NCBI RefSeq assembly: GCF_000420725.1
Contig: NZ_ATVM01000009.1
Span: forward strand, 45,419-109,418
Reading direction: 5' to 3'
Origin: Marinococcus halotolerans DSM 16375
GTDB taxonomy: Bacteria > Bacillota > Bacilli > Bacillales > Marinococcaceae
DNA length: 64,000 bases
Shown: positions 30,542-41,858 of the stretch, in pieces
Layout: each line of letters starts with the position of its first letter
How positions within the stretch are numbered: the first letter of the stretch is position 1
Notes under the pieces: model-generated
What the model saw: the letters and a program-made list of their open reading frames with translations, nothing else
Database searches by the model: none
What the model was told of the DNA's origin: nothing
Made by a program: the position numbers and the translations under genes

Positions 30542-31578
30542 CAGCACGTCGCCCCCTTCACCTGCACACCGCCGCCATCAGTCACTTCCCCGATGGCCCA
30601 CGCCTCTTCCTCGGCCTGCTTCAGGGCCTCGAGCACGTTTTCCTTTTCCGCAGACGGGACCACTGTCATTAAACCAATGCCCATGTTAAAGGTGCCAAAC
30701 ATGTCTTCCGGGGACAAATGACCCTCGTTTTGAATGAAAGGAAAAATCTCCGGCTGCTTCCAGCTGTGGACATCAAACATCGCGCCGCAGCCGTCCGGCA
30801 GCATTCTCGGTACATTTTCAAAAAAACCGCCGCCAGTAATATGGGCCATTCCTCTGGATGTGCCCAGCTGCTTAATGGCTTTCGCCGCATTCACGTAAAT
30901 CTTTGTCGGCTCAAGCAGCTCTTCACCGAGCGGACGCTGAAACGGAGGAACCGTGTCATTCATCGTAAACAGGCCGTCTTCAAACAATACCTTGCGCACG
31001 AGGGAAAACCCGTTGCTGTGCACGCCTGAAGATGCTACCCCGATAATCACGTCCCCGGGCTCGGCCTTTGGTTCAGCCAGAATGTCCGCCTTTTCCGCTG
31101 CCCCAACGGCAAAGCCGGCCAGATCGTATTCTTCCTCGCTGTACATTCCCGGCATCTCGGCGGTTTCTCCGCCAATGACAGCACAGCCTGCCTGCACACA
31201 GCCGTCTGCCACGCCTTTGACGATCTGCTCGATTTTTTCCGGGTTTGCTTTTCCCAGGGCGAGATAATCCAGAAAATAGAGGGGATCGGCCCCCTGGACG
31301 GCAATATCATTTACACACATCGCCACCACGTCCTGGCCGATCGTATCGTGCTTATTCATTTGAAAAGCAAGCATTAATTTCGTACCGACACCGTCTGTGC
31401 CCGATATAAGCACAGGCTCTTTGTAAGGAAGTCCGGAAATATCAAACATACCCCCAAAACCACCGAGAGCCCCCATCACTTCCGGGCGCCCGGTGCGGGC
31501 AATGTGTTTTTTCATCCGCTCTACCGCCTGGTATCCTGCTTCAACGTCTACACCGGCCCGCTTGTAAGCTTCAGACAT
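30541..31578 (-). CDS. purM: Phosphoribosylformylglycinamidine cyclo-ligase PurM
   Basis: AIR synthetase closing the imidazole ring with ATP. 345 residues, normal length. Motifs: [20 protein letters not shown] at the start, [43 protein letters not shown], and [20 protein letters not shown]. Ends with GATC and TGA, whose A begins purN. 18 bp separate it from purF. Confidence 0.97.
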   Translation of the reverse strand: MSEAYKRAGVDVEAGYQAVERMKKHIARTGRPEVMGALGGFGGMFDISGLPYKEPVLISGTDGVGTKLMLAFQMNKHDTIGQDVVAMCVNDIAVQGADPLYFLDYLALGKANPEKIEQIVKGVADGCVQAGCAVIGGETAEMPGMYSEEEYDLAGFAVGAAEKADILAEPKAEPGDVIIGVASSGVHSNGFSLVRKVLFEDGLFTMNDTVPPFQRPLGEELLEPTKIYVNAAKAIKQLGTSRGMAHITGGGFFENVPRMLPDGCGAMFDVHSWKQPEIFPFIQNEGHLSPEDMFGTFNMGIGLMTVVPSAEKENVLEALKQAEEEAWAIGEVTDGGGVQVKGATC

Positions 31579-31596
31579 CCGTAAGGCCCTCCTTTG

Positions 31597-33018
31597 TTAA
31601 CCATTCATAATTTTATCGTGCGGATGGAGCGTATCATCGTAAATTTCTGTAGGGTATTTGCCGGTAAAGCACGCGAGGCACTGGCCGCAGTTCGGCTCGC
31701 TTTTATCCCGGCCGATGCCGTTCTGCAGGCCTTCAATGCTGATAAACGACAGGGAATCGGCCCCCATCAGATCGCGCATTTCATCGACGGTGTAATTCGA
31801 GGCAATCAATTCTGCCTTCGTTGACGTATCTATCCCGTAAAAGCACGGATGCGTAATCGGCGGTGACGTGATCCGTACGTGCACTTCCGTTGCTCCTGCA
31901 TCCTTGAGCATGCGGACGATCCGTTTGCTTGTCGTACCGCGGACAATTGAATCATCCACCATCACGACTCTTTTACCTTCCACGACCCCACGCACAGCAG
32001 ACAGCTTCATTTTCACACCCTGCTCACGAAGAGCCTGCGACGGCTGGATAAAGGTCCGGCCGACGTACCGGTTTTTAATTAGTCCGAGTTCATACGGTGT
32101 ACCCGTAGCTTCGGCATATCCGATAGCGGCGGAAATGGAAGAGTCCGGCACCCCAGTCACGACATCCGCTTCCACCGGCGCTTCTTTAGCCATTTCCTTG
32201 CCGAGATTTTTCCTTGCCGTATGCACATTAATATTGTCCACATTGGAATCCGGCCGGGCGAAATAGACGTATTCCAGACTGCAGATCGCCCGGGATGTGG
32301 CAGTTGAAAACAATTCCGAGCGCATGCCCGAGTCATCAATGCTGATAATTTCTCCCGGCTGCATGTCCCGGACGTATTCGGCCCCGATCACATCAAACGC
32401 ACACGTCTCGGAAGCGACCACGTAGGTTTCGCCAATTTTTCCGATCGCAAGCGGACGAAGACCGTTCGGATCCATAGCACAAAGCAGTTTGTCCTCCGTC
32501 ATTACCGCAAAAGCGTATGCTCCTTCAATATAGGACAGGGCATCCTTCAGCTGGTCTTCGAAGCGGGTTTCATCGCTTCTCTTGATCAGGTGGGCGAGCA
32601 CTTCAGTGTCCGAGGTAGACTGGAAAATACTCCCCTTTCTTTCGAGCTCCTCTTTTACGTGGTTGGCGTTCACAAGGTTTCCGTTATGTGCAACAGCAAG
32701 ACCAGTTGTCTGCGACTGAAAAAGCAGCGGCTGGCAGTTTACAAGACCCCCGCCGCCGGCTGTAGCGTAGCGTACGTGGCCGATGGCTGCATTTCCCTGC
32801 AGCTGTTCAAGGTCTCCTTCTTTAAAGGCTTCCGTGATAAGACCGAGTCCTTTGTGGCTCGACAGTTTATCGCCGTCACTGACGACGATGCCTGCCCCTT
32901 CCTGCCCGCGGTGCTGAAGGCTGTGCAGCCCGTAATAGGTCAGCTGCGCTGCCTCCTCGTGATTCCAGACAGCAAACACACCACATTCTTCGTTTAAGCC
33001 TTTGATTTCACCAAGCAT
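31597..33018 (-). CDS. purF: Amidophosphoribosyltransferase PurF
   Basis: First committed enzyme of purine synthesis. 473 residues. An 11-residue propeptide ([11 protein letters not shown]) precedes the nucleophile C12, as in the B. subtilis enzyme. The Ntn glutaminase domain ([20 protein letters not shown]) is followed by the PRT domain with the PRPP loop [21 protein letters not shown]-terminal cysteines in [16 protein letters not shown] suit the 4Fe-4S oxygen-sensitive class. It overlaps purL by 25 bp. Confidence 0.97.
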   Translation of the reverse strand: MLGEIKGLNEECGVFAVWNHEEAAQLTYYGLHSLQHRGQEGAGIVVSDGDKLSSHKGLGLITEAFKEGDLEQLQGNAAIGHVRYATAGGGGLVNCQPLLFQSQTTGLAVAHNGNLVNANHVKEELERKGSIFQSTSDTEVLAHLIKRSDETRFEDQLKDALSYIEGAYAFAVMTEDKLLCAMDPNGLRPLAIGKIGETYVVASETCAFDVIGAEYVRDMQPGEIISIDDSGMRSELFSTATSRAICSLEYVYFARPDSNVDNINVHTARKNLGKEMAKEAPVEADVVTGVPDSSISAAIGYAEATGTPYELGLIKNRYVGRTFIQPSQALREQGVKMKLSAVRGVVEGKRVVMVDDSIVRGTTSKRIVRMLKDAGATEVHVRITSPPITHPCFYGIDTSTKAELIASNYTVDEMRDLMGADSLSFISIEGLQNGIGRDKSEPNCGQCLACFTGKYPTEIYDDTLHPHDKIMNG

Positions 33019-35222
33019 GGAATAGCTCCTTTCCAGGCGTTCTCCAACTCCTTGGCAGAAGCTTGAAGAATCGTCTCTCCCGATTCTTTGAGTAAGTGCA
33101 ATGTCGCTTCTTCTGTCACTCTGCCGGCGTATCTCGCGTCTGGTACTGTCTCTTCAAAAGCCTTCCTGTTTTCTGCAGCTACGGAAATTACGTAGCGGGA
33201 CTGCGTTTCTGCAAACAATTCATCGATAACCTCTCCGGTGATCACTGCTTCTGCTCCGAGTCCGGTGCCAAATGTGCTTTCCGCAAGTGCGACGGCAAGA
33301 CCGCCTTCGGATACGTCATGCGCCGACTGCACCAGCCCTGCCTGAATCGCCTTTAACACGTCACGCTGCCTCCGGTACTCGGTGTCAAGATCAAGCTCCG
33401 GCGCCCGTCCGTCAATCGAGCCGGTCTGCATCTCCTGAATCTCGCTGCCACCAAAGTCTTCGCCCGCTTCACCGATAACATATACGGCGTCCCCTGCCTG
33501 CTTAAACTCCTGGGTTGTAATATGGGCAAGCTCTTTAATCAGTCCGACCATGCCAACGACCGGCGTCGGATAGATCGCGCCGTTCTGCGTTTCGTTGTAG
33601 AGCGACACATTGCCGCCGATAACCGGTGTTTCAAGGGTTTTGCATGCTTCCGTCATGCCGTCAATCGACTTTTCAAACTGCCAGTAAATCTCCGGCTTTT
33701 CCGGATTGCCGTAGTTCAGGCAGTCGGTCAGCCCAAGCGGCAGCCCGCCCGAGCAGATAATGTTCCGGGACGCTTCTGCGATAACGATTTTTCCGCCCTG
33801 CTCCGGGTCAAGCCCGAGGTAACGCGCGTTGCAGTCGGTTGTCATCGCAAGTGCTTTATCTTTGCCGCGTACCCGGAGCACCGCTGCATCGGAGCCTGGC
33901 ATTACGGCAGTATTGGTGCGGACCATGTAATCGTACTGGTCGTATACCCATTCCTTGCTGGCCACCGTCGGCTGCTTTAACAGGTCTGTGAGCGTTTCTT
34001 TCGCATCACTCACATCCGGCCGCCACGCCTTCTGCTGCTGGCGTTTGCGGAACGCTTCCGGCTCCCGCGACTCGGGATAGTACACCGGTGCATCTTCGGC
34101 CAGCGCATCCACGGGCACATCCGCAACTTTTTCACCATTGTGCCAGAGCACAAGACGCTGATCATCGATGACATGGCCAATTTCCGCCGAGTGAAGCCCC
34201 CAGTGGCTGCAGATGTCGTGAATTTCTTTTTCTTCGCCCTGTTTGACCACCAGAAGCATCCGCTCCTGGGACTCGGAAAGCATCATTTCATACGGGCTCA
34301 TGTTAAGCTCCCGCTGAGGCACCGTATCAAGGTTCATCTCAATGCCCGAACCCGCCTTGCTGGCCATTTCTGCTGAAGAAGAAGTCAGCCCTGCAGCTCC
34401 CATGTCCTGAATCCCGACAAGTGATTCACACTTTACAAGTTCGAGGCATGCTTCGAGCAGCAGCTTTTCCATAAATGGATCACCCACCTGCACGGAAGGA
34501 CGCTTGCTTTCTGATTCGTCGCTGATTTCTTCCGAAGCAAAAGTAGCTCCGTGGATCCCGTCTTTACCGGTGCTTGCCCCGACGTAAATAACCGTATTTC
34601 CGGCGCCGCTGGCAATTCCTTTCTGAATATCCTTATGGTCAATCAGCCCAACGCACATGGCGTTCACAAGCGGATTGCCCTCATAGCTCGGATCAAACTG
34701 TACTTCGCCTCCGACCGTCGGCACACCGATGCAGTTACCGTATCCGGCAATGCCGGCCACAACCTCTTCAAATAAATATTTCACCCGGGGCTTGACCAAT
34801 TCCCCGAAACGAAGCGAATTCATAATAGCGACCGGCCGGGCCCCCATCGAGAACACGTCCCGGAGAATGCCTCCGACGCCGGTAGCCGCCCCCTGATAGG
34901 GCTCGATCGCTGACGGATGGTTGTGGCTTTCCATTTTAAACACAACCGCCTGCTCGTCGCCGATGTCAATAATGCCGGCACCTTCACCAGGCCCCTGCAG
35001 CACGCGCTCGCCCTCTGTCGGAAACTTTTTCAGCTGGGCCTTGGAATGCTTATAGCTGCAGTGCTCCGACCACATGACTGAAAACAGGCCGATTTCTGTA
35101 TAATTTGGCAGGCGTCCGAGAATTTTTTTAATCATTTCGAATTCTTCGTCTTTTACGCCCATTTCCTGATAAATTTTTTCCTGTTCAATCTGTTCTGCAG
35201 AAGGCTCAAGTAGTAAGGACAT
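32994..35222 (-). CDS. purL: Phosphoribosylformylglycinamidine synthase subunit PurL (small type)
   Basis: ATP-dependent FGAM synthase catalytic subunit of the three-protein PurLQS complex. 742 residues, as in Gram-positive small PurL. Features: [61 protein letters not shown], and [16 protein letters not shown]. It overlaps purQ by 17 bp and purF by 25 bp, implying coupled translation. Confidence 0.97.
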   Translation of the reverse strand: MSLLLEPSAEQIEQEKIYQEMGVKDEEFEMIKKILGRLPNYTEIGLFSVMWSEHCSYKHSKAQLKKFPTEGERVLQGPGEGAGIIDIGDEQAVVFKMESHNHPSAIEPYQGAATGVGGILRDVFSMGARPVAIMNSLRFGELVKPRVKYLFEEVVAGIAGYGNCIGVPTVGGEVQFDPSYEGNPLVNAMCVGLIDHKDIQKGIASGAGNTVIYVGASTGKDGIHGATFASEEISDESESKRPSVQVGDPFMEKLLLEACLELVKCESLVGIQDMGAAGLTSSSAEMASKAGSGIEMNLDTVPQRELNMSPYEMMLSESQERMLLVVKQGEEKEIHDICSHWGLHSAEIGHVIDDQRLVLWHNGEKVADVPVDALAEDAPVYYPESREPEAFRKRQQQKAWRPDVSDAKETLTDLLKQPTVASKEWVYDQYDYMVRTNTAVMPGSDAAVLRVRGKDKALAMTTDCNARYLGLDPEQGGKIVIAEASRNIICSGGLPLGLTDCLNYGNPEKPEIYWQFEKSIDGMTEACKTLETPVIGGNVSLYNETQNGAIYPTPVVGMVGLIKELAHITTQEFKQAGDAVYVIGEAGEDFGGSEIQEMQTGSIDGRAPELDLDTEYRRQRDVLKAIQAGLVQSAHDVSEGGLAVALAESTFGTGLGAEAVITGEVIDELFAETQSRYVISVAAENRKAFEETVPDARYAGRVTEEATLHLLKESGETILQASAKELENAWKGAIPCLVKSKA

Positions 35223-35889
35223 GGGATTTCCTCCATTGCTTCAATATTGATTGAAAGATTTTCAATCCGTCGTCACTGCCAAGAATCTGGTCGGTTGCTC
35301 GTTCCGGATGCGGCATCATGCCCATCACGTTGCCCTGTTTGTTTATAATGCCGGCAATCGCTTCTTTGGAGCCGTTAAAATTGTCTTCGTACGTGAACAC
35401 AATCTGGTTGCTAGCCTGCAGGTCCTTTAGAGTCTCGTCGTCGCAGTAATAGTTTCCCTCACCGTGGGCGACCGGGATCGTTATTCGTTCGCTTTCGCCG
35501 TATTCGGAGGTAAAGCCGGTTTCATGATTCGCCACCACGAGGCTTGCCGGGCGGCAGATAAACTTCAGCGACCGGTTGCGCTGCATAGCTCCCGGAAGCA
35601 GTCCGGCTTCAAGCAGTACCTGGAAGCCATTGCACACGCCAAGAACCGGCTTGCCTTTTTCCGCCTGTTCCACGACGCTTGCCATAACCGGGGCAAAACG
35701 GGCAATTGCACCGGAACGAAGATAGTCTCCATAGGAAAAACCGCCGGGCAGAAGAATACCGTCATAATCCGCGACGCTTTCTTCGGTGTACCAGACTTTA
35801 TCCACCGGCTCTCCGAGACCCTCCTGGATTGCGTAGTACATGTCATCATCACAGTTGGATCCTGGAAACACAATAACCGCGAACTTCAT
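35206..35889 (-). CDS. purQ: FGAM synthase glutaminase subunit PurQ
   Basis: Class I glutamine amidotransferase feeding ammonia to PurL. 227 residues. The nucleophile Cys is in [12 protein letters not shown], the oxyanion region in [20 protein letters not shown], and His/Glu in [11 protein letters not shown]. The start overlaps the purS stop by one base. Confidence 0.97.
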   Translation of the reverse strand: MKFAVIVFPGSNCDDDMYYAIQEGLGEPVDKVWYTEESVADYDGILLPGGFSYGDYLRSGAIARFAPVMASVVEQAEKGKPVLGVCNGFQVLLEAGLLPGAMQRNRSLKFICRPASLVVANHETGFTSEYGESERITIPVAHGEGNYYCDDETLKDLQASNQIVFTYEDNFNGSKEAIAGIINKQGNVMGMMPHPERATDQILGSDDGLKIFQSILKQWRKSHVLTT

Positions 35890-36137
35890 CAGGACACGCC
35901 CTTTCCGATCGTGTACGTATAATCTTCAATCACCGGGTTGGAGAGGAGCTTTTCACACATTTCCTCAATCCGGGCTTCAAGGTTGTTTCCTTCCTCTACT
36001 TCAAGCTCAATATACTTGCCGGTCTGGACAGATGCCACCTCATGGTACCCCATTGTCTGCAGGGCGTTTTCAATCGTGCTTCCCTGCGGGTCAAGCACTC
36101 CTTCTTTCAATGTCACATACACTTGAACGTTAACCAT
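35889..36137 (-). CDS. purS: FGAM synthase subunit PurS
   Basis: An 82-residue dimeric assembly subunit joining PurL and PurQ. Typical: [21 protein letters not shown], then [20 protein letters not shown]. Overlaps purC by 8 bp and purQ by 1 bp. Confidence 0.96.
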   Translation of the reverse strand: MVNVQVYVTLKEGVLDPQGSTIENALQTMGYHEVASVQTGKYIELEVEEGNNLEARIEEMCEKLLSNPVIEDYTYTIGKGVS

Positions 36138-36849
36138 GTGCAGCCCCTCCTAATCGCTGTAATATTTCGGTGTAGCCTTCCTGAAGAGAACCAATCCCGT
36201 AACGGAACAGATCTTTGTCAAATTTCTGCCGGGTTTCTTTATCCCACAGCCGGCACGTATCCGGAGAAATTTCGTCAGACAGCAGGAGTTCCCCGTCCTC
36301 TGTCGTTCCAAATTCAATTTTAAAGTCCACCAAAAGCAGGCCGTGGTCGGAAAAATGCTTTTTAAGCGTTTCGTTCACGTGTTCGGCCATATGCTTCATA
36401 TCCTTCACCTGCGATGGGGAAGCCGCCTCCAGCAGGCGGATATGATCATCATTAATTAAAGGATCCCCCAGCTCGTCATCCTTGTAGTAGAATTCCACCA
36501 CCGGCTGATCCGTTTCAGTGCCTTCCTCAATGCCGGTGCGGCGGTGGAGGCTGCCGGCGACAATATTGCGCACAACGACCTCAAGTGGGATGATTGTTGT
36601 TTTTTTGACCGCCTGCTCGGTTTCAGAGAGCCGGTCCACGAAGTGGTTGTTTATGCCTTCTTCGTGCAGCTTTTGAAAGAGCAGGGAGGAAATTTCGTTG
36701 TTCAGCTTGCCTTTTCCGACCAGGACTTCTTTTTTCTCCCCGTTAAACGCTGTCGCATCGTCTTTGTACTCTACCCAGAGCGTATTTTCCACATCTGTTT
36801 CATACAGTTTTTTGGCTTTTCCTTCATACAATAGAGCGCGTTTTTCCAT
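36130..36849 (-). CDS. purC: SAICAR synthase PurC
   Basis: Joins CAIR and aspartate with ATP. 239 residues. Motifs: LLYEGKAKKLYETD, EYKDDATAFNGEKK, IIPLEVVVRNIVAGSLHRR, LVDFKIEFGTTEDGELLLSD-type sequence and EISPDTCRLWD. AGGAGGAGCCTGCG precedes ATG. Lies 29 bp after purB. Confidence 0.97.
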   Translation of the reverse strand: MEKRALLYEGKAKKLYETDVENTLWVEYKDDATAFNGEKKEVLVGKGKLNNEISSLLFQKLHEEGINNHFVDRLSETEQAVKKTTIIPLEVVVRNIVAGSLHRRTGIEEGTETDQPVVEFYYKDDELGDPLINDDHIRLLEAASPSQVKDMKHMAEHVNETLKKHFSDHGLLLVDFKIEFGTTEDGELLLSDEISPDTCRLWDKETRQKFDKDLFRYGIGSLQEGYTEILQRLGGAAHG

Positions 36850-36878
36850 CGCAGGCTCCTCCTTTGGACTATCCTTTG

Positions 36879-38174
36879 TTATTCGATGCCGGCACGAGCG
36901 AAGATCGTATCGACTTCCTTCATGTGGTGACGATGGTCAAAGCACTCTTCGATTTCTTCACTGCTTAAAACATTTGTAATGGCCGGTTCATTTTCCACAA
37001 GTTCACGGAATGGAATGCCTTTTTCCCAGGCCTCCATCGCCTTGGGCTGGACTGTGTCATACGCTTCCTCGCGCACCATGCCTTTGTTGATCAGCGTAAG
37101 CAGCACACGCTGCGAGAAGACAAGGCCGAGCGTTTTGTCCATGTTTGCTTTCATATTGTCTTCGAATACTGTCAGGTTTTTCACGATATTGCCAAAGCGG
37201 TTCAGCATGTAATTGAGTGCCGTGGTGGCGTCTGGAATAATAATTCGTTCAGCCGAGGAATGGGAAATATCGCGCTCATGCCAGAGCGGCACATTTTCAT
37301 AAGCAGTCAGCATATGGCCGCGGATGACCCGGGCCAGCCCGGTCATATTCTCCGATCCGATCGGATTGCGTTTATGCGGCATCGCTGAGGATCCCTTTTG
37401 GCCTTTGGCGAAAAATTCTTCCACTTCCCGGGTTTCGCTTTTCTGCAGGCTGCGGATTTCAACCGCCATCTTTTCAATCGACGTAGCAATTAATGCGAGG
37501 GTGCTCATGTAATCTGCATGGCGGTCCCGCTGCAGCGTCTGCGTCGATACCGGCGCTGCCTGAAGGCCAAGCTTCCGGCAGACCGATTCTTCAATAGCCG
37601 GCGGGATGTTGGCAAACGTTCCAACCGCTCCCGACAGCTTCCCAACGCGAATCCCCTCGGCCGCAGCGTCAAAGCGTTCGATATTGCGCTTCATTTCCTG
37701 ATACCAGAGAGCAAGCTTAATCCCAAAGGTAGTGGGCTCCGCGTGCACGCCGTGGGTACGCCCCATCATGATCGTATGCTTATGCTCTTTTGCTTTGTTT
37801 TTTAAAATTTCGAGAAAGCGCTCCAGATCTGCCCGTAAAATGTCATTGGCCTGTTTAATCAGATAGGAGAGCGCCGTATCTACAACGTCAGTGGAGGTCA
37901 GGCCGTAATGCACCCATTTGCGCTCATCGCCGAGCGTCTCCGATACCGCCCGTGTAAACGCCACAACGTCATGGCGTGTTTCCTCTTCAATCTCCTGGAT
38001 CCGTTCGATATTAAAGGACGCATTGTCCCTTATTTTTTTTACATCTTCCTTTGGAATGTCTCCAAGCTCCGACCAGGCTTCACAGGCGCAGATTTCGACC
38101 TCCAGCCAAGCGTTGAAGCGGTTCTCTTCGGTCCAGATGGCACCCATTTCCGGGCGCGTGTAACGATCGATCAT
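36879..38174 (-). CDS. purB: Adenylosuccinate lyase PurB
   Basis: Fumarase/aspartase superfamily enzyme acting at SAICAR and adenylosuccinate. 431 residues. Features: [52 protein letters not shown], and the signature loop [30 protein letters not shown] precedes ATG. In order with purK upstream and purC downstream. Confidence 0.97.
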   Translation of the reverse strand: MIDRYTRPEMGAIWTEENRFNAWLEVEICACEAWSELGDIPKEDVKKIRDNASFNIERIQEIEEETRHDVVAFTRAVSETLGDERKWVHYGLTSTDVVDTALSYLIKQANDILRADLERFLEILKNKAKEHKHTIMMGRTHGVHAEPTTFGIKLALWYQEMKRNIERFDAAAEGIRVGKLSGAVGTFANIPPAIEESVCRKLGLQAAPVSTQTLQRDRHADYMSTLALIATSIEKMAVEIRSLQKSETREVEEFFAKGQKGSSAMPHKRNPIGSENMTGLARVIRGHMLTAYENVPLWHERDISHSSAERIIIPDATTALNYMLNRFGNIVKNLTVFEDNMKANMDKTLGLVFSQRVLLTLINKGMVREEAYDTVQPKAMEAWEKGIPFRELVENEPAITNVLSSEEIEECFDHRHHMKEVDTIFARAGIE

Positions 38175-38205
38175 AATCAGGTTCCTCCACTCTTCTCTTT
38201 AATAA

Positions 38206-39345
38206 TTACGTCTCTATGTACTGCTTCCATACGTCCGCGGACCGGTCAAGCGCGTCCTGCAGGTCCTCCCGCAGTACTGTCCAGTGCCCCATTTTCCGGC
38301 CGGGCTTGGCTTCATCCTTGCCATACAGATGCACATGATCCTTGCTCCACTCTTCCATATTCGCGGTTACCGCTTCGACATGTTCACCGAGAATGTTGGT
38401 CATGACCACCGGCTGCTTCAGTCTTGCAGGCCCGAGCGGAAGACCGCAGACAGCTCGGATGTGCTGTTCAAACTGGGATGTTTCACATGCTTCAATCGTA
38501 TAGTGGCCTGAGTTGTGCGGCCTTGGCGCCACTTCATTTACATACACCGTTTCCTCGTCTGTAACAAACATTTCCACCGCCAGGGTGCCGACAAGATCCA
38601 TATGCTCCGCAAGCCGGTGGGCGATACGGATCGCTTCTTCGTTCACAAAGCGGGAAATCCTCGCTGGTACAATTGTCTGGTGAAGCACATTATTAACATG
38701 GATATTTTCTCCGACCGGAAACACTCCGGTCTCCCCGTGCACGCTCCGGGTGACGATGCAGGAAATTTCTTTTTGAAACGGAATCCACGCTTCAAGTACG
38801 AGTTCCTTTCCGTCGCTCCCACCGAGAGTTTCAAATGCTGCTTCTGCGTCCTCTTTCGCTTTTAATACTACCTGTCCCTTACCGTCGTAGCCGCCGCGGC
38901 ATGTTTTCAGCACGCTCGGAACGCCAATCTGCTCTACCGCTGCTGAAAGCTCCTCGCGGGAAGTCACCTGGTGGTACGGAGCTACTTTAATATCTGCTGC
39001 TTCAATTGCCTGTTTTTCACGAAGGCGGTGCTGAGCTGTGTGAAGGAGCTGGCTGCCCTGAGGAAGATAAAGGGTGTTTTCCAGATGCCTGGCTGTTTCT
39101 GCGTCAATATTTTCAAATTCATACGTTAATACGTCGCACGCTTCTGCCATTCTGTCTGCTCCGGCACGGTCGTCATAAGAAGCTTCAATTTCAACATCTG
39201 CCACCTGCCCCGCAGGCGAATCTGTTTTTGGTTCAAGCACAGCCACCCGGTATCCCATTGGCTTGGCCGCAAACGCCATCATCCGTCCGAGCTGTCCGCC
39301 TCCAAGTATTCCGATTGTCTGTCCTGGTTTCATCACTCGTCCCAT
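38206..39345 (-). CDS. purK: 5-(Carboxyamino)imidazole ribonucleotide synthase PurK
   Basis: ATP-grasp enzyme that carboxylates AIR on nitrogen. 379 residues. Starts [26 protein letters not shown] lies 7 nt before this ATG, within purE, and the two genes overlap by 13 bp. Further motifs: [48 protein letters not shown] and [18 protein letters not shown]. Confidence 0.96.
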   Translation of the reverse strand: MGRVMKPGQTIGILGGGQLGRMMAFAAKPMGYRVAVLEPKTDSPAGQVADVEIEASYDDRAGADRMAEACDVLTYEFENIDAETARHLENTLYLPQGSQLLHTAQHRLREKQAIEAADIKVAPYHQVTSREELSAAVEQIGVPSVLKTCRGGYDGKGQVVLKAKEDAEAAFETLGGSDGKELVLEAWIPFQKEISCIVTRSVHGETGVFPVGENIHVNNVLHQTIVPARISRFVNEEAIRIAHRLAEHMDLVGTLAVEMFVTDEETVYVNEVAPRPHNSGHYTIEACETSQFEQHIRAVCGLPLGPARLKQPVVMTNILGEHVEAVTANMEEWSKDHVHLYGKDEAKPGRKMGHWTVLREDLQDALDRSADVWKQYIET

Positions 39346-39827
39346 AATTCATCTCCTGACTGCATGACCTGTTTACGCATTTGTTCTCTACGCTGCTGCA
39401 ATTTATCCGCCAGTTTTTCATCAAAGGCTGAAATCATCTGTGCAGCGAGCAGTCCGGCATTTGTCGCTCCGGATGTTCCAATTGCCACAGTCGCTACCGG
39501 CACGCCGCCGGGCATCTGAGCAATGGATAAAAGCGAGTCCCAACCGCTTAAAGCCTTGGACTGCACCGGCACCCCAATGACCGGAAGGGTCGTTTTCGCT
39601 GCTATCATGCCCGGCAGATGAGCTGCCCCGCCTGCACCGGCAATAATCACTTTTATTCCACGCTCTCTAGCTTCTGCCGCGTACTCAAACATATAATCCG
39701 GTGTCCGGTGGGCGGATACGATATTCTTTTCAAACGGCACCCCGAGTTCACCGAGCACCTCGCATGCCTTCTGCATCGTTTCCCAGTCGGATGTGCTGCC
39801 CATTACTACTCCTACCTGCGGTTCCAC
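39333..39827 (-). CDS. purE: N5-CAIR mutase PurE
   Basis: Converts N5-CAIR to CAIR. GTG at 39827 is chosen as start (product begins [18 protein letters not shown]) because AAAGGAG lies 8 nt upstream. The frame stays open to 39971, but that part is leader RNA without similarity. Length 164 residues. Motifs: [60 protein letters not shown] core. First gene of the pur operon. Confidence 0.95.
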   Translation of the reverse strand: MEPQVGVVMGSTSDWETMQKACEVLGELGVPFEKNIVSAHRTPDYMFEYAAEARERGIKVIIAGAGGAAHLPGMIAAKTTLPVIGVPVQSKALSGWDSLLSIAQMPGGVPVATVAIGTSGATNAGLLAAQMISAFDEKLADKLQQRREQMRKQVMQSGDELWDE

Positions 39828-39875
39828 TTGCGCCACTCCTTTGCTTTTCCTCACGTACTTTTTGACATAAAGAAG

Positions 39876-39926
39876 CCCCGGTGCCAGATCCATCCCTAAA
39901 AAAGGATAGTCTTCCGCACTCCGGGG
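39876..39926 (-). promoter_or_regulatory. Candidate terminator hairpin of the pur leader
   Basis: On the minus strand CCCCGG, two bulged bases, TGC (39926-39916) pairs with GCACCGGGG (39884-39876). An inner hairpin contains TTTTTT, and CTTCTTTATG follows. It could be the expression platform of the riboswitch upstream. No clear antiterminator was found, so this is tentative. Confidence 0.4.
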
Positions 39927-40017
39927 AAGGTCTCGTGAACGTATACGCTCTACTATAGAAGAAAATTTCAAGCCGAAGCTTCCACTATTTCAGACAAAGG
40001 CTTCGTTTGATCATTCT

Positions 40018-40086
40018 CCTCATAGTCCAGCAATTTACGGTTGCCGGGTAGAGACGCTCGAGCCTTATTCCCGAAAGTATATGAGG
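40018..40086 (-). promoter_or_regulatory. Purine (guanine-class) riboswitch of the pur operon
   Basis: The minus strand gives P1 CCTCATA with TATGAGG, P2, the J2/3 core GTCTCTACC, P3 CCGGCA/TTGCTGG and J3/1 GGACTATG. The C in GACTA is the ligand-pairing C74 of guanine/hypoxanthine riboswitches; adenine types have T there. The canonical J2/3 core is GTTTCTACC, so this copy has a C at the U48 position. It lies about 190 nt before purE. Confidence 0.9.
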
Positions 40087-40122
40087 ATTGTCATCGTTCT
40101 GCTTTTCTTGCTTACGTGTTTT

Positions 40123-40152
40123 AGCTTAACAAGTTGTTATATTATCTGTCAA
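40123..40152 (-). promoter_or_regulatory. pur operon promoter
   Basis: Minus-strand TTGACA (40147-40152), 18-nt spacer, TAAGCT (40123-40128). It lies between the PurBoxes and the aptamer, as expected for the pur operon of bacilli. Confidence 0.65.
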
Positions 40153-40155
40153 TCA

Positions 40156-40199
40156 AAATTCGAACAATCATAATGTTAAAAGCTTAAATGTTCGTTTAT
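40156..40199. promoter_or_regulatory. Two convergent PurBoxes (PurR operator)
   Basis: AAATTCGAACAAT on plus (40156-40168) and ATAAACGAACATT on minus (40187-40199) each match AWWWCCGAACWWT at 12 of 13 positions. They face each other across 18 bp, close to the spacing in the B. subtilis pur operon. The first begins 3 bp upstream of the -35; the second overlaps the last codons of yebG. Confidence 0.85.
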
Positions 40200-40396
40200 T
40201 TCTTTTTTGCTTCAAAGCTGATTTCCTGCCTCACCGGCACATACTGTGTTTCTCCGTTGATGGTTTGTTCTTCAAATACGGGCTTTTCCATTCTGCGTAC
40301 CGGCATAAAGCCTTCCGCGGCAATCCGTTCGAGGCACTCTTCTACTGTTTCTTTTTGCTGAACGTAAAACGTCTGTTTATTTTTCTTTTTTGCCAT
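40196..40396 (-). CDS. yebG: NETI motif-containing protein (YebG homologue)
   Basis: A 66-residue basic protein of the NETI family: MAKKKNKQTFYVQQKETVEECLER, then RRMEKPVFEE. Function is unknown. It is always small and often lies just before purE, as in B. subtilis. GGAG lies about 12 nt before ATG, a loose spacing. Its stop codon region is part of the distal PurBox, so the gene's end is also regulatory DNA for pur. A -10 TATAAT (minus, 40434-40439) lies upstream. Confidence 0.9.
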   Translation of the reverse strand: MAKKKNKQTFYVQQKETVEECLERIAAEGFMPVRRMEKPVFEEQTINGETQYVPVRQEISFEAKKK

Positions 40397-40454
40397 TTGC
40401 GCAGCGGCTCCTTATTTCTTTACTTCAATGCTTTTATTATAACAGGTTCTTTCT

Positions 40455-40498
40455 AAAAAAAACGAACGAAGCAGAATTTCATTTCCCGCTTCATTCGC
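40455..40498 (-). terminator. Intrinsic terminator of the M20 hydrolase gene
   Basis: On the minus strand CGAATGAAGC pairs with GCTTCGTTCG (10 bp with one G-U; 40488-40497 with 40463-40472), then TTTTTTTTAG. Confidence 0.88.
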
Positions 40499-40502
40499 TT
40501 AT

Positions 40503-41810
40503 TTATCGCTCTTTTTCTGTGCCTATCGTTCGTATAGTCTCTTTTAAGACAGCAACCCCGTTTACACAGTCTTTTAATTCGGTGAATTCCTCCGGCGTGT
40601 GACTTTTTCCTTCAAAGCTCGGAACAAAAAGCAGGCCAAATGGCACGTAGGCGCCGAACATCATGGCGTCATGGCTTGCTCCCGAGACGAGGGATTCTGT
40701 AGTCAGGCCAATGCCCCGGGAGGCGTCCTCAATCGAATTCCGTATCCATTCAGGAACCGGCACCGGTTTTACTCTGAAGGCAACTTCATGAGACACAGTA
40801 ATCCCCCGGCGCTCGGCTATTTTTTCTGCTTCGCTTCGTGCGAGGCTTATCATCTGATCCCGGACTTTCTCGTCAAGATCACGAATGTCCGCTGTCAGCC
40901 GGGCTTCCCCGGCAATTACGTTGGAACCGTTTGGTTCAAGAGAAAGCCTTCCTACGGTAGCTACTGCGGTGTCACTGTGCATGGTTGGAAGATTCTCCAA
41001 ATACAGAATAAATTCTGCTGCTGCGGCGGCCGCGTCTTTTCTGATATTCATCGGTGTATTACCGGCGTGATCCGTTTCTCCAAAAAAATGAACGTCAAGC
41101 CAGGAAGGGCCGGCGATTCCTTCTACCACTCCGATACTTGCCTCCTGCTGTTCGAGCTGTTTTCCCTGCTCTACGTGCAGCTCTAAATATGCCCGCAGCC
41201 GTTCACGCGGATAAATATTACTTTCGAGCTTGTTTGGCGAATAATCCATCAGCTTCATTGCCTCCGCCGCCGTCACTCTTTCTTCATCACGCATCTGAAA
41301 AAAATCGTCCTTCGATATATCGCCGACGGCCGCACGACTTCCTAGCATACCGCTTCCAAAGCGCGCCCCTTCCTCATCGACGAAAACAGCAATTTCTATG
41401 GAGCAGTCCAGTTCGGCCCCCTCGGCCTTCAATGCTTCTACTGCCATCAGGCTTGATACGCAGCCGAGAGCTCCGTCAAAAGCGCCCCCGTTTTTCACAG
41501 TGTCCAGATGAGAGCCGGTAAGGATGATCGGGGCTCCGGTCCGGCCAGACTCCCAAAGGCCGTAAATGTTCCCCACACCATCTTCCCTCACACTCAGGCC
41601 CGCTTCCTGCATCCAGGAACGAAAAAGGTTCTTTGCCTTCTGCTCTTCTTCTGTATAGACATATCGTGTAATGCCACCTTCTTCCGTGCGGCCGATGGCC
41701 GCCAGTCCTTCGAGGCGGCTGGCCAAAATCTCGGGATCAATTGACGGAAAGCCCCTGCTCTCCTCAATCGTCTGGAGCAGGCGTTCCCTGCTGAATCCCT
41801 CATTACCCAA
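40503..41810 (-). CDS. Zn-dependent M20 hydrolase (N-carbamoyl-L-amino acid hydrolase / allantoate amidohydrolase family)
   Basis: A 435-residue di-zinc hydrolase. Metal ligands are seen in TGSHLDTVKNGGAFDGALG, VDEEGARFG, LHVEQGKQLE and GASHDAMMFG. The central dimerisation domain carries DHAGNTPMNIRKDA. This pattern is shared by HyuC-type carbamoylases, allantoate amidohydrolase and beta-ureidopropionase; allantoate would fit purine salvage, but the sequence does not decide. The start is read as TTG at 41810 with AAGGAG 9 nt upstream, since nearby ATG codons are out of frame. Single gene with its own terminator. Confidence 0.85.
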   Translation of the reverse strand: MGNEGFSRERLLQTIEESRGFPSIDPEILASRLEGLAAIGRTEEGGITRYVYTEEEQKAKNLFRSWMQEAGLSVREDGVGNIYGLWESGRTGAPIILTGSHLDTVKNGGAFDGALGCVSSLMAVEALKAEGAELDCSIEIAVFVDEEGARFGSGMLGSRAAVGDISKDDFFQMRDEERVTAAEAMKLMDYSPNKLESNIYPRERLRAYLELHVEQGKQLEQQEASIGVVEGIAGPSWLDVHFFGETDHAGNTPMNIRKDAAAAAAEFILYLENLPTMHSDTAVATVGRLSLEPNGSNVIAGEARLTADIRDLDEKVRDQMISLARSEAEKIAERRGITVSHEVAFRVKPVPVPEWIRNSIEDASRGIGLTTESLVSGASHDAMMFGAYVPFGLLFVPSFEGKSHTPEEFTELKDCVNGVAVLKETIRTIGTEKER

Positions 41811-41858
41811 ACATCATCACTCCTTCTCTTCTTTCACACTAACACACCGGCAAAAACG

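Noticed and set aside
39828..39971. N-terminal extension of purE
   Set aside because: No similarity to PurE, no ribosome site at the far ATG, and it covers leader hairpins; GTG at 39827 has AAAGGAG.
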